This document shows positions 41,678-50,147 of a DNA stretch of 64,000 nt, piece after piece; the first letter of the stretch is position 1; the number at the start of each line of letters is the position of its first letter. The notes under the pieces were generated by a model. That model was not told the origin of the DNA. It saw only the letters and a program-made list of their open reading frames with translations, and did no database searches. The position numbers were made by a program, and so were the translations under genes. This DNA is from Sphingobacterium sp. B16(2022) (lineage in GTDB: Bacteria > Bacteroidota > Bacteroidia > Sphingobacteriales > Sphingobacteriaceae), in the NCBI RefSeq assembly GCF_012030425.1, contig NZ_JAAUVN010000005.1, forward strand, positions 124,001-188,000, given 5' to 3'.

Positions 41678-42011
41678 TTTAATCTTACATGATTATGTTC
41701 GCTCCTAATGGTTCAGCAAAACCAATCTACAAAAAAAGTAGGAATGATACCTATGCTATAGGAAGACTTTATCTAAAAATAAAACCATTCGTTATGCTTA
41801 TTCACTTTGTCATGTAAGTGTGTGATGTTTTATTTCAATATTCAATTTATTCTATTGGATATAAACTGTCAAGATGTTCAAAGACTGGTTATGTAGTGCC
41901 TTTGTGCGGTGTTTATCTAGCGGTTCATTTTAGCGAGACCCTAGCTAACCATCTTTTAGGGTCTCGCTGGAAATGAGAAGTATTTAAAAAAACGATATGG
42001 CGTGTAAAAGA
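41678..42011. other. Spacer with a perfect 12-bp hairpin
   Basis: This stretch between the barstar-like gene and tRNA-Ser holds a perfect inverted repeat, AGCGAGACCCTA (41932-41943) with TAGGGTCTCGCT (41957-41968), 13-base loop, GC-richer than its surroundings and without a T tract. No open frame was found. Confidence 0.55.
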
Positions 42012-42045
42012 AAAACCCTACAAATTGTACAATTTGTAGGGTTTT
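42012..42045 (-). terminator. Terminator of tRNA-Ser
   Basis: A 15-bp-class stem (AAAACCCTACAAATT with AATTTGTAGGGTTTT) with a tiny loop, followed on the minus strand by TTTTTCTTTT. It lies 24 bases after the tRNA 3' end. Confidence 0.85.
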
Positions 42046-42067
42046 GATACGTTTTCCTTGTTAGGAT

Positions 42068-42153
<86 letters not shown>

Positions 42154-42165
42154 GTAGTCTGTTGG

Positions 42166-42196
42166 CAAAAATAGAAGTATAATTCTATTTTCCAAA
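42166..42196 (-). promoter_or_regulatory. Bacteroidota-type promoter of tRNA-Ser
   Basis: On the minus strand, TTTG (42193-42196) and TATTTTTG (42166-42173) are 19 bases apart, an excellent match to the TTTG-N19-TAnnTTTG consensus. Transcription would begin just before the tRNA 5' end at 42153. Confidence 0.75.
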
Positions 42197-42274
42197 ACAA
42201 ATTTTATTAAAATGTGTTATTTCCGCATTAATAAAAAAACTACCTTTACTCAAGGTGTTTGAAATAAGAAAATT

Positions 42275-44317
42275 ATGGTCAATAAAAAATTATGGGCAAT
42301 ATTACCGATTGCTGCTCTAGCATTTGGTTGCCAATCCAATAAAGGTTCGGATCAGAAACAAGCAGATCGAACTGTATTTTTAGATGTATCCGGTATGGAT
42401 ACGACAGTTCATCCAGGAGATAACTTCTTTATGTATGCCAATGGACAATGGTTGAAGAAAACAGTTATTCCTCCATCAGAGTCTGGCTGGGGATCATTTT
42501 ATACCTTGAATGATGAGAACTTACAAAAGCTTCATGGTATTTTAGATAAGGCCGCTCAGTCCAATAGTAAAAGAGGTACGGATCAACAAAAGGTTGGCGA
42601 TTTCTATTCCAGTGGAATGGATACCCTTACGATAGAAAAGCTTGGAATTTCACCTATTCAGGCTCAGCTGAAGAAAATTGATGATTTAAAATCCATCGAA
42701 GAACTGATTGCTTATAGTGCCGACGGTTTTAAAGAGGGGGAGGGAGATCTTTTCTCATTTTATATCGCTGCCGATGAACGTATGAGTAATAAAAATGCCG
42801 CTACTTTTGTACAGGGTGGACTTAATCTTCCTGAATCAAGTTATTATTTGGATCAGGATGAAAAGGCAAAGAAAATACGTGAAGCTTATACGAATTATCT
42901 CAGTAAGCTGTTTACGCTTGCCGGTCAACAGGCTACAGCTAAAGCGGATGCAGAATCTGTCCTTAAGATTGAAACTGCAATTGCGAAATCTCATCTTAAT
43001 CCAGTTGAATTACGTGATCCGATTAAAAATTATAATAAAGTTGCGGTAGCAGCTTTTCAAAAGGAGACACCTAATCTGAACTGGAATGATATCTTGGGCA
43101 GATTAGCAATTAAAACAGATACTTTATTGGTACAGCAACCGAAGTTTTATGTTGCTCTAAATAATTTGTTGAAATCTGAACCGCTACCAGTATGGAAACT
43201 TAAATTGAAGGCGGATCTGTTGAATTCATCAGCAACAGCATTGACAAAAGACTTCCGTAATGCACAGTTTGAACTGTATGGTAAAACTTTGCAGGGACAG
43301 AAAGAGCAAAAGGAACGCTGGAAACTTATGGTCAGTACGGTTGATGATAACTTAGGAGAAGTACTTGGAAAATTGTTTACCGAAGAATACTTTAAACCTG
43401 AGGCTAAGAAAAGAATGTTGGAGTTAGTTAATAATTTAGAAATCTCATATCGTGACCGTATTGAAAAGTTAGATTGGATGACTCCTGAAACCAAGAAAAA
43501 AGCGATCGAAAAACTGCAAGCTTTTACTAAAAAGATCGGATATCCAGATAAATGGAAAGATTATTCTGATGTAGAAATCAATAAGGATACTTATTATGCC
43601 AATTTACAAGCTGCATCACGTCATGCTTATAAGGAAATGATCGACAAAATGGGCAAACCAGTTGACAAGACTGAGTGGTTGATGACAACACCTACTGTCA
43701 ATGCATACTACAACCCACCTTATAATGAAATTGTATTTCCTGCAGGAATACTACAGTTTCCATTTTTTGATGCAAATGCGGACGATGCAATCAACTATGG
43801 TGCTATAGGAGCTGTAATCGGACATGAAATGACGCATGGTTTTGATGACCAAGGCCGTCAATATGATAAAGAAGGAAATCTAAAAGATTGGTGGACTCCA
43901 GAAGATGCGACTAAGTTTACGACAAAAGCTAATCAGGTAGCCGCCTTATACGATGGTTTTACTTTACTGGATAAACAACATGTGAATGGAAAATTGACAT
44001 TAGGAGAAAATTTAGCGGATATTGGAGGTCTTAATATTGCATTCGATGCTTTCAAAAAAACAAAGCAAGGACAAGATGCAACCAAAATAGATGGATTTAC
44101 ACCAGATCAACGTTTCTTTTTAAGTTTTGCTCAAGTTTGGCGTATTAAAAATAGTGATGAGCGAATGAACATGCGTTTGAAAGTCGATCCGCATAGCCCT
44201 GAAGAATTTCGTGTCAATGGTCCAGTCTATAATATGGAAGCTTTTTATCAAGCATTCCAGATTCCAAAAACTGCGAAGATGTATGTAGCACCCAAGAAAC
44301 GTGTTGCTGTTTGGTAG
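42275..44317 (+). CDS. M13 family metallopeptidase (neprilysin/PepO type), lipoprotein
   Basis: The protein has 680 residues. A lipoprotein signal with Cys19 (ALAFGC) anchors it. The zinc site is HEMTH with His517, Glu518 and His521; the third ligand glutamate is in GENLADIGG. The substrate-binding motif NAYYNP and the C-terminal region ending in W (KKRVAVW) are typical of M13. The family cleaves oligopeptides on the amino side of hydrophobic residues, here in the periplasm or at the outer membrane. It stands alone before the L21-L27 operon. Full length and all key residues present. Confidence 0.93.
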   Translation: MVNKKLWAILPIAALAFGCQSNKGSDQKQADRTVFLDVSGMDTTVHPGDNFFMYANGQWLKKTVIPPSESGWGSFYTLNDENLQKLHGILDKAAQSNSKRGTDQQKVGDFYSSGMDTLTIEKLGISPIQAQLKKIDDLKSIEELIAYSADGFKEGEGDLFSFYIAADERMSNKNAATFVQGGLNLPESSYYLDQDEKAKKIREAYTNYLSKLFTLAGQQATAKADAESVLKIETAIAKSHLNPVELRDPIKNYNKVAVAAFQKETPNLNWNDILGRLAIKTDTLLVQQPKFYVALNNLLKSEPLPVWKLKLKADLLNSSATALTKDFRNAQFELYGKTLQGQKEQKERWKLMVSTVDDNLGEVLGKLFTEEYFKPEAKKRMLELVNNLEISYRDRIEKLDWMTPETKKKAIEKLQAFTKKIGYPDKWKDYSDVEINKDTYYANLQAASRHAYKEMIDKMGKPVDKTEWLMTTPTVNAYYNPPYNEIVFPAGILQFPFFDANADDAINYGAIGAVIGHEMTHGFDDQGRQYDKEGNLKDWWTPEDATKFTTKANQVAALYDGFTLLDKQHVNGKLTLGENLADIGGLNIAFDAFKKTKQGQDATKIDGFTPDQRFFLSFAQVWRIKNSDERMNMRLKVDPHSPEEFRVNGPVYNMEAFYQAFQIPKTAKMYVAPKKRVAVW

Positions 44318-44341
44318 TGGTAAATAAAAAGTGTAATATAT

Positions 44342-44372
44342 TTTTAGAATTGAATAATAATTGCTAATTTTG
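44342..44372 (+). promoter_or_regulatory. Candidate promoter of rplU-rpmA
   Basis: TAATTTTG (44365-44372) matches the TAnnTTTG box, and a TTTT at 44342-44345 stands where -33 TTTG is expected (19-base spacing). This predicts an mRNA starting about 35 bases before the L21 ATG. Confidence 0.5.
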
Positions 44373-44413
44373 CCGTTCATTAACAATAAACACATTTAAT
44401 TAATTTATTAACA

Positions 44414-44725
44414 ATGTACGCAATAGTAAATATAGCAGGACAGCAATTCAAGGTTGCAAAAGACCAATTTCTTTTTGTGCACCGCTTACAAGGAGAAGAA
44501 GGCGCTAGTATTGAATTTGACAATGTATTGTTAGCAGAAGATGGTGGTAAATTCACAATCGGTACTCCGAACGTGGCAGGTGCTAAAATTTCGGCTAAAA
44601 TTTTGTCTCATTTAAAAGGTGATAAAGTTATCGTTTTCAAGAAAAAACGTCGTAAAGGCTACAAAAAGAAAAACGGTCACCGTCAACAATTCACTAAAAT
44701 CCAGATCACTGGTATTACATTATAA
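44414..44725 (+). CDS. rplU: 50S ribosomal protein L21
   Basis: The protein has 103 residues, normal for bL21, starting YAIVNIAGQQFKVAKDQ. The basic C-terminal segment KKKRRKGYKKKNGHRQQFT contacts 23S rRNA. It is followed after 43 bases by rpmA in the universal L21-L27 order. Confidence 0.97.
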   Translation: MYAIVNIAGQQFKVAKDQFLFVHRLQGEEGASIEFDNVLLAEDGGKFTIGTPNVAGAKISAKILSHLKGDKVIVFKKKRRKGYKKKNGHRQQFTKIQITGITL

Positions 44726-44768
44726 TTGAATTTTTAATCAGACATTAGTCTTAAATTGAGATAAAGAA

Positions 44769-45053
44769 ATGGCACATAAAAAAGGTGCGGGTAGTTCTAA
44801 GAACGGCCGTGAGTCACATTCGAAACGTTTAGGTATCAAAATCTTCGGTGGTCAAGCTGCTATCGCTGGTAACATCATCGTTCGCCAACGTGGTACTAAA
44901 CACAATCCTGACTTAAATGTTGGTATTGGTAAAGATCATACATTGTTTGCTTTAGTTGATGGAAAAGTACTTTTCCGCAAAAAAGCTAACAACAAATCTT
45001 ATGTTTCTATTATTCCTGCAGAAGTTTCTGTAGTTCCTGTAGAGAAGGCATAA
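44769..45053 (+). CDS. rpmA: 50S ribosomal protein L27
   Basis: The protein has 94 residues. The N-terminus MAHKKGAGSSKNGRES is the conserved bL27 tail that reaches the peptidyl-transferase centre, without the leader extension that Firmicutes cleave. The gene ends 25 bases before a strong terminator that closes the L21-L27 operon. Confidence 0.97.
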   Translation: MAHKKGAGSSKNGRESHSKRLGIKIFGGQAAIAGNIIVRQRGTKHNPDLNVGIGKDHTLFALVDGKVLFRKKANNKSYVSIIPAEVSVVPVEKA

Positions 45054-45078
45054 GTTTTTTTGCTACACAATATTTGTA

Positions 45079-45110
45079 AAAGGCGTTAAGTTTACTTAAC
45101 GCCTTTTTTA
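45079..45110 (+). terminator. Terminator of rplU-rpmA
   Basis: A perfect 12-bp stem (AAAGGCGTTAAG, 45079-45090, with CTTAACGCCTTT, 45095-45106), loop TTTA, followed by T residues. Confidence 0.9.
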
Positions 45111-45229
45111 TGTTTTTAAAGCTTAAGTAAGAGCTTCTTAATAAAATTGTATACATTTATTTCTTCAAGAATCAAAGTTTGGTACAATTTTATACAGGAA
45201 TTGCAGTTTATAGATAATATTAAACGTTC

Positions 45230-45973
45230 ATGATTTATAAAAGTCTACCTTACAGTATTCCAACAGTTGTGTTATTGTTGTTGTCATCTTGTAGTTCGAT
45301 GTATATGCCCAATGTGCCAGCCGCACCAATGTTTAAAGATGCCGGTGAAGTATATGTTTCCGGAAATATTAATTTAAAGGGAAATGTTTCTGCCAGCGGA
45401 GGAGTCGCAGTTTCAGATCATATCGGAGTGATTGCAAATGGTTCTTATGTGGACCGAAAAGATAGCCCTACAGATTTTGCTCAAAAAATGGGTGAGTTGG
45501 GTATTGGCTATTTTACGACTTTTGGTCAACGGCGCAATCGTATTCTCGAAGTATATGCAGGTTATGGGATGGGTGTTGTAAATGAACTAGATACAAGGAC
45601 ATCAACGGCGGGGCCGGCAGTGGTAGAAAGCCGAGATATGGATTTTAATAAAATATTTGTCCAAGTCAATTACTCTTCCACAAAACGGGAGAAAATTCGT
45701 TTATTTGGTGGAGATCGCGCCCTGAACTATGGTACAATTTTACGATTGTCACATGTAAATATGACCGATTTTAAAATAAACCAGCTTAATGCAAATAAAG
45801 AACAGAATGTTTTGATAGAACCTGTATTTTATACCCGTATGGAAGTAGGGCGTGGCTGGCAGATACAATATATGACTGGCATGAATTTCGGTTTGATGAG
45901 CAATGATTATTTGAAAGCAGGGCATCCGATAAATAGTTTGGGAATTCTTTATAAATTTGGAGGGAAAAATTAA
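45230..45973 (+). CDS. Lipoprotein with outer-membrane barrel-like repeats
   Basis: The protein has 247 residues. A lipoprotein signal (LLLLSSC, Cys at about 21) is followed by a Pro-rich segment and then alternating-polarity strands (GEVYVSGNINLKGNVSASGG, then VEVYAGYGMG-like strands). The C-terminal half contains repeated short strands ending in GILYKF. It resembles Bacteroidota outer-membrane beta-barrel lipoproteins of unknown role. It is 3 bases from the next lipoprotein gene, and they share an operon. I do not recognise a specific function. Confidence 0.6.
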   Translation: MIYKSLPYSIPTVVLLLLSSCSSMYMPNVPAAPMFKDAGEVYVSGNINLKGNVSASGGVAVSDHIGVIANGSYVDRKDSPTDFAQKMGELGIGYFTTFGQRRNRILEVYAGYGMGVVNELDTRTSTAGPAVVESRDMDFNKIFVQVNYSSTKREKIRLFGGDRALNYGTILRLSHVNMTDFKINQLNANKEQNVLIEPVFYTRMEVGRGWQIQYMTGMNFGLMSNDYLKAGHPINSLGILYKFGGKN

Positions 45974-45976
45974 ATT

Positions 45977-46573
45977 ATGATAAAAGCATTGAAAAAGAAC
46001 TGGCTATTGATGTTAATGAGCGTGGCATTTTTGAGTAGCTGCGGGATCAGTAGGCAAAAAGCCCAGATTGAAAATCTTGGTAAGTGTAAGTTTGATATAC
46101 AGTCTGTTGATAGCATTCGTGTAGCGGGAACTTCCATTCAAAAAATAGTGAAAGCAGATGGTATTGATCTATCGGCACTACCGAGTGTAGCTTTGGGAAT
46201 GTTGCGTAAAAATATTCCTTTGGATGCCGTAATTCGCTTGAAAATTGAAAATCCGACTTTAAAGAAAGCTGCAATTAATCAGTTTCAATATATTATTCTG
46301 TTTGAAAAAAAGCAATTAGCAGAGGGTATTGTTAATCAGTCGATTTCTTTAGACCCTGGACAATCTACGGTAGCCTCGGTAAGATTAAATACTAATATTT
46401 ATGAATTGATCAATAATGGTGATTTAGCAGGATTTATAGGATCTAATTCAAACACTAAAAAAGGTTTGTTTACAATAAAGATTAAACCTTCGATAAATGT
46501 CGCCGGTAAATCAATTTTTTATCCCGGATATATAACGATTGATCGTGAAGTTAGCCGTAATATTTTATTATAA
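45977..46573 (+). CDS. LEA type 2-like lipoprotein
   Basis: The protein has 198 residues: a lipoprotein signal with Cys22 (FLSSC), then a predicted all-beta domain. Its centre (IPLDAVIRLKIENPTLKKAAINQF) matches the WHy/LEA14-like pattern 'L.I.NP...', as does the following strand pair (FEKKQLAEGIVNQSISLDPG). Such proteins are periplasmic with no known reaction. It ends at a strong terminator and follows the upstream lipoprotein gene after 3 bases. A tolerant reading is 'LEA type 2 family-like, function unknown'. Confidence 0.6.
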   Translation: MIKALKKNWLLMLMSVAFLSSCGISRQKAQIENLGKCKFDIQSVDSIRVAGTSIQKIVKADGIDLSALPSVALGMLRKNIPLDAVIRLKIENPTLKKAAINQFQYIILFEKKQLAEGIVNQSISLDPGQSTVASVRLNTNIYELINNGDLAGFIGSNSNTKKGLFTIKIKPSINVAGKSIFYPGYITIDREVSRNILL

Positions 46574-46592
46574 AGGATACTTGTAATTTTTA

Positions 46593-46636
46593 AATAGGGT
46601 CTGTAAAACATTGTCTTACAGACCCTATTTTTTTTA
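46593..46636 (+). terminator. Terminator after the LEA-like gene
   Basis: A perfect 14-bp stem (AATAGGGTCTGTAA, 46593-46606, with TTACAGACCCTATT, 46616-46629) followed by seven T residues. Confidence 0.92.
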
Positions 46637-46778
46637 TTCAATTGTCATTTTTTATCTGTGTAATAAAAAAGTTATGATACTTATTGTTTAAATTACACAA
46701 TGAAATTAATATCTTAGACAAATAATATATCTGGATTAGTGGTGGGTGATGACCAATTATTTATAGAAAAAAATAGAA

Positions 46779-47741
46779 ATGCGTAAAAGTTTACTTGCTC
46801 TTATCTTGTCAGGAATGTCCAGCTCGTTGTTTGCACAGCAAAAGGTGGAAAGCTATGTACAAGAAATAAAAGGGACAAAATTGAAGTTTGACATGGTTGC
46901 GATTCCAGCTGGCGTATATAAACAAGGTGGGAATGTTAAAGCAGATGAAAAGCCTATTCATGAGGTAAAAATAGCTCCCTTCTGGATAGGGAAATACGAG
47001 GTAACCTGGAACTTGTTTGAACCTTTCTTGTATAAAGATTATGAGGTGACTCAAAGTATAGATGGCAAGATCACTCCCGAAGTGGATGCAGTAACACGTC
47101 CTACAAAACCATATTTAGATATGACCTTTGGTATGGGTAAAGAAGGTCACCCAGCTTTGGCCATGACCCACTATAATGCAATTCAGTTCTGCAAGTGGCT
47201 GTACGTACGTACAGGAGTTTTTTATAGATTGCCAACAGAAGCGGAATGGGAGTATGCTTGTCGCGCCGGAAGTGATAAAGCATATAGTTTTGGAGATGAT
47301 GCCGCTTTATTGGATCAATATGCTTGGCATAAAGGCAATAGTGACGGTTCAACACATCTTGTTGGAACTAAGAAGCCAAATGCTTGGGGTTTATTTGATA
47401 TGCATGGAAATGTTTCAGAATGGACTTTTGATCAATATATCGAAGATTATTACCAGCAGTTTGACGGTAAAGTAGCTGATAACCCCGTTGCAATACCTAC
47501 TAAATTATATCCCAATAGTGTAAGAGGCGGTGCCTTTGATAGTGAAGCTGTAGATTTAAGAAGTGCATCTCGGGTAGCTTCAGATCCATTCTGGAAACAA
47601 CTAGATCCACAAATTCCTAAAAGTAACTGGTGGTTCCCTGAAGCTCCATTTGTAGGAATGCGCTTAGTAAGACCTGTGACACCTCCTTCGCATGAAGAAA
47701 TAATGGCCTATTATGATAAGGCTCCAATTAAAGATTATTAA
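46779..47741 (+). CDS. Exported FGE/SUMF1-fold protein without the catalytic cysteines
   Basis: The protein has 320 residues. The signal peptide ends near residue 20 (SSLFAQ). The rest is the formylglycine-generating enzyme fold: VAIPAGVYKQGG, FWIGKYEVTWNLFEPFL, RLPTEAEWEYACRAG, WGLFDMHGNVSEWTFD and RGGAF. In true FGEs the segment after RGGSF carries the active cysteines; here it is DSEAVDLRSASR with none, so sulfatase activation is unlikely. It may be a binding or other member of the fold. It is the first gene of the operon that runs to 56238, 22 bases before the oxidoreductase gene. Confidence 0.85.
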   Translation: MRKSLLALILSGMSSSLFAQQKVESYVQEIKGTKLKFDMVAIPAGVYKQGGNVKADEKPIHEVKIAPFWIGKYEVTWNLFEPFLYKDYEVTQSIDGKITPEVDAVTRPTKPYLDMTFGMGKEGHPALAMTHYNAIQFCKWLYVRTGVFYRLPTEAEWEYACRAGSDKAYSFGDDAALLDQYAWHKGNSDGSTHLVGTKKPNAWGLFDMHGNVSEWTFDQYIEDYYQQFDGKVADNPVAIPTKLYPNSVRGGAFDSEAVDLRSASRVASDPFWKQLDPQIPKSNWWFPEAPFVGMRLVRPVTPPSHEEIMAYYDKAPIKDY

Positions 47742-47763
47742 TTATAACCAAAAAACCTAAAAT

Positions 47764-49077
47764 ATGGAAAATTTTGAACGTCGTGATTTTTTAAAAACGA
47801 CAGCAGCTATCGCAGGCGGGACAGTTTTAAGTTCAGTGCCATTGGTAGGAGCATTTGCCGCAGGAAGCGATGTAATTAAAGTTGCATTGATCGGTTGTGG
47901 TGGACGCGGTACAGGTGCAACTTTTGACGCCCTAAGCTCAGGATTTAATATTAAAGTCGTTGCATTAGCTGATGCTTTCAAAGATAATTTGGACAGCACA
48001 TATAAAACATTAAAAGATAAATGGCAGGATAAAATTGATGTTCCTGAAAAAAATAAATTCGTTGGATTTGATGCCTATAAAGAAGCTATTAAATTAGCCG
48101 ATGTGGTGATCTTAACAACTCCTCCTGGATTTCGTCCAATTCATTTTGAAGAAGCTGTGCGCCAAGGTAAACATGTATTTATGGAAAAACCTGTTGCCAC
48201 AGATATCCCAGGGATCCGTAAAGTTTTGGCAGCTGCTGAAATTGCTAAGAAGAAAAAACTGAATGTAGTGGTGGGTCTTCAACGTAGGTATCAAACAAAC
48301 TATAGAGAAGCCATTAAAAGAATTCACGAGGGTGCAATTGGTGATGTTGTTTCTGGACAGGTATACTGGAATAGTGGTGGTGTTTGGGTAAGACCACGTA
48401 AGCCGGGACAGACAGAAATGGATTATCAGATGCGCAACTGGTATTATTTTAACTGGTTATGTGGTGATCATATCGTAGAGCAGCACGTTCACAATATTGA
48501 TATTGCCAATTGGGTCAAAGGTGCATACCCGGTACGTATTCAAGGTACTGGTAGCCGCGCGCATAGAACAGGTAAAGAATATGGTGAGATCTATGACAAC
48601 TTTGCATTAGAGTTAACTTATCCTGATAATTCAGTTGTATACAGTCAGTGTGCGCACTTCGAAGGGGTTACAAACCGTGTCGACGAACAGTTTCAAGCAA
48701 CTAAAGGTAGAGCCTACCTGTCAGCAAATGGACAAGCAGTACTTTGGGATGCTAAAGGAAATGAAATCTATCGTCATGAACCAAAAGGAAATCCAAATCC
48801 TTATCAACAAGAGCATAAAGAATTGTTTGAAGCAATTTCAAAAGGTGAATATAAATTTGATAATGCAGAATATGGTGCATATAGTACTTTAACAGGTATT
48901 ATTGGTCGTATCGCATGTTATACAGGAAAAGTAATTAAATGGGATGCTGCATTAAAGTCGGAAATCGATATTATGCCTACAAATTATGCATGGGATGCTT
49001 TACCTAAGATATTACCAAAAGAAGATGGTTCGTACCCGGTAGCTATACCAGGTCAGAATACAAATTTATACATTTAA
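47764..49077 (+). CDS. Gfo/Idh/MocA family oxidoreductase, Tat-exported
   Basis: The protein has 437 residues. It opens with a twin-arginine signal (RRDFLKTTAAIAGG, residues 5-18). The Rossmann part has VALIGCGGRGTGATFDAL, and the family EKP motif is in VFMEKPVATD (about 138-147). The C-terminal domain is the usual beta sheet. The family oxidises or reduces sugars and sugar derivatives with tightly bound NAD(P). The Tat signal means it folds with cofactor in the cytoplasm before export. Neighbours are sugar isomerase, GMC and a second family member, suggesting one periplasmic sugar pathway. The exact sugar is unknown. Confidence 0.9.
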   Translation: MENFERRDFLKTTAAIAGGTVLSSVPLVGAFAAGSDVIKVALIGCGGRGTGATFDALSSGFNIKVVALADAFKDNLDSTYKTLKDKWQDKIDVPEKNKFVGFDAYKEAIKLADVVILTTPPGFRPIHFEEAVRQGKHVFMEKPVATDIPGIRKVLAAAEIAKKKKLNVVVGLQRRYQTNYREAIKRIHEGAIGDVVSGQVYWNSGGVWVRPRKPGQTEMDYQMRNWYYFNWLCGDHIVEQHVHNIDIANWVKGAYPVRIQGTGSRAHRTGKEYGEIYDNFALELTYPDNSVVYSQCAHFEGVTNRVDEQFQATKGRAYLSANGQAVLWDAKGNEIYRHEPKGNPNPYQQEHKELFEAISKGEYKFDNAEYGAYSTLTGIIGRIACYTGKVIKWDAALKSEIDIMPTNYAWDALPKILPKEDGSYPVAIPGQNTNLYI

Positions 49078-49092
49078 TAAGAGGATGCATTC

Positions 49093-50139
49093 ATGTATTT
49101 TAAATCATGGATACTGCTCTCAATTAGTTTTTTTGGCTTGTGCAGGATAACAGCTGCACGAGCTGAACAAGCTTCTTATTCTTTAAAATCTCTCCGAAAA
49201 ACTGTTTTATCTGGCCCTGCGCAGGGTACTTCTTATCATATTACGTATTTTGATACACAGGAGTTGGTTTCAAAAAATGATATCGATAGTGTTTTGAAAG
49301 TCATTGATTTGTCAATGTCGATTTATAACCCATCCTCTACAATAAGTCTATTTAATAAAGAGGAGAGAAGTGCTGTCAAGTTAGATCGTCATTTTCAAAA
49401 GGTTGTTGATGCATCATTCCGCTATAATCGCATCACGAAAGGTATTTTTGATATTACGGTAGCACCACTTGTCCAATTGTGGGGGTTTGGACCTAAACAG
49501 ATTAAACATTTTCCAGACTCAAATGAAATCAATGCAACCCTAGCGTCTGTGGGAATGGATAAGTTAATTTGGAAAGCTCCTTATCTTAAAAAAAGCAAAC
49601 CTAACGTCAGTATTGATGTCAATGGTATTGCACAGGGGTATTCAGTAGATGTCTTGGCTAAATTTCTTGAAAGTAAGCATATCAAAAATTATATTGTGGA
49701 GTTAGGTGGGGAAATGCGTGTTAAGGGAAGAAATCAGGCAGGTGAATTTTTTAAAATTGGTGTTGAAAGACCAGCCTCCAGCCACAATCAATTACTGAAA
49801 ACCGAAGTTGTGCATATCAAATCTGGAGCATTGACGACTGCTGGAAATTTTGAAAAGTACATGATGAATGGAAAACAGAAGATTAGTCATCATGTCAATC
49901 CTTTGACGGGATATATGTTTTCTAGTCCAGTAGTCAGTGTTACGGTATATGCAAAAACTGCAATGGAAGCAGATGCCTTGGACAATTATTTTATGGCCCT
50001 TACACCAGATGAGATACTTGATTTTGTGAAGAAGAGAAAGAATTTAGAAGTTTATATTATATTTAACAATGAAAAGGGAGAAATAGAAGAAAAGTACTCG
50101 AAAGGGTTTTCCAACTTTTTTCTAAAAAAAACAATATAA
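49093..50139 (+). CDS. apbE: FAD:protein FMN transferase
   Basis: The protein has 348 residues with an N-terminal signal peptide (to about residue 24, TAARAEQ). The ApbE fold is clear: GTSYHITYFD, GIFDITVAPLVQLWGFGP, DVNGIAQGYSVDVLAKFL, and the metal-binding end HHVNPLTGYM followed by AMEADALDNYFMALTP. The enzyme attaches FMN to Ser/Thr of exported or membrane proteins. A flavin-acceptor protein is not obvious in the operon. It lies 15 bases after the oxidoreductase gene and 8 bases before the isomerase gene. Confidence 0.92.
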   Translation: MYFKSWILLSISFFGLCRITAARAEQASYSLKSLRKTVLSGPAQGTSYHITYFDTQELVSKNDIDSVLKVIDLSMSIYNPSSTISLFNKEERSAVKLDRHFQKVVDASFRYNRITKGIFDITVAPLVQLWGFGPKQIKHFPDSNEINATLASVGMDKLIWKAPYLKKSKPNVSIDVNGIAQGYSVDVLAKFLESKHIKNYIVELGGEMRVKGRNQAGEFFKIGVERPASSHNQLLKTEVVHIKSGALTTAGNFEKYMMNGKQKISHHVNPLTGYMFSSPVVSVTVYAKTAMEADALDNYFMALTPDEILDFVKKRKNLEVYIIFNNEKGEIEEKYSKGFSNFFLKKTI

Positions 50140-50147
50140 ATGAAATT

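Noticed and set aside
46779..47741. Calling this protein a formylglycine-generating enzyme
   Set aside because: The cysteines needed for that reaction are absent and there is no sulfatase nearby.
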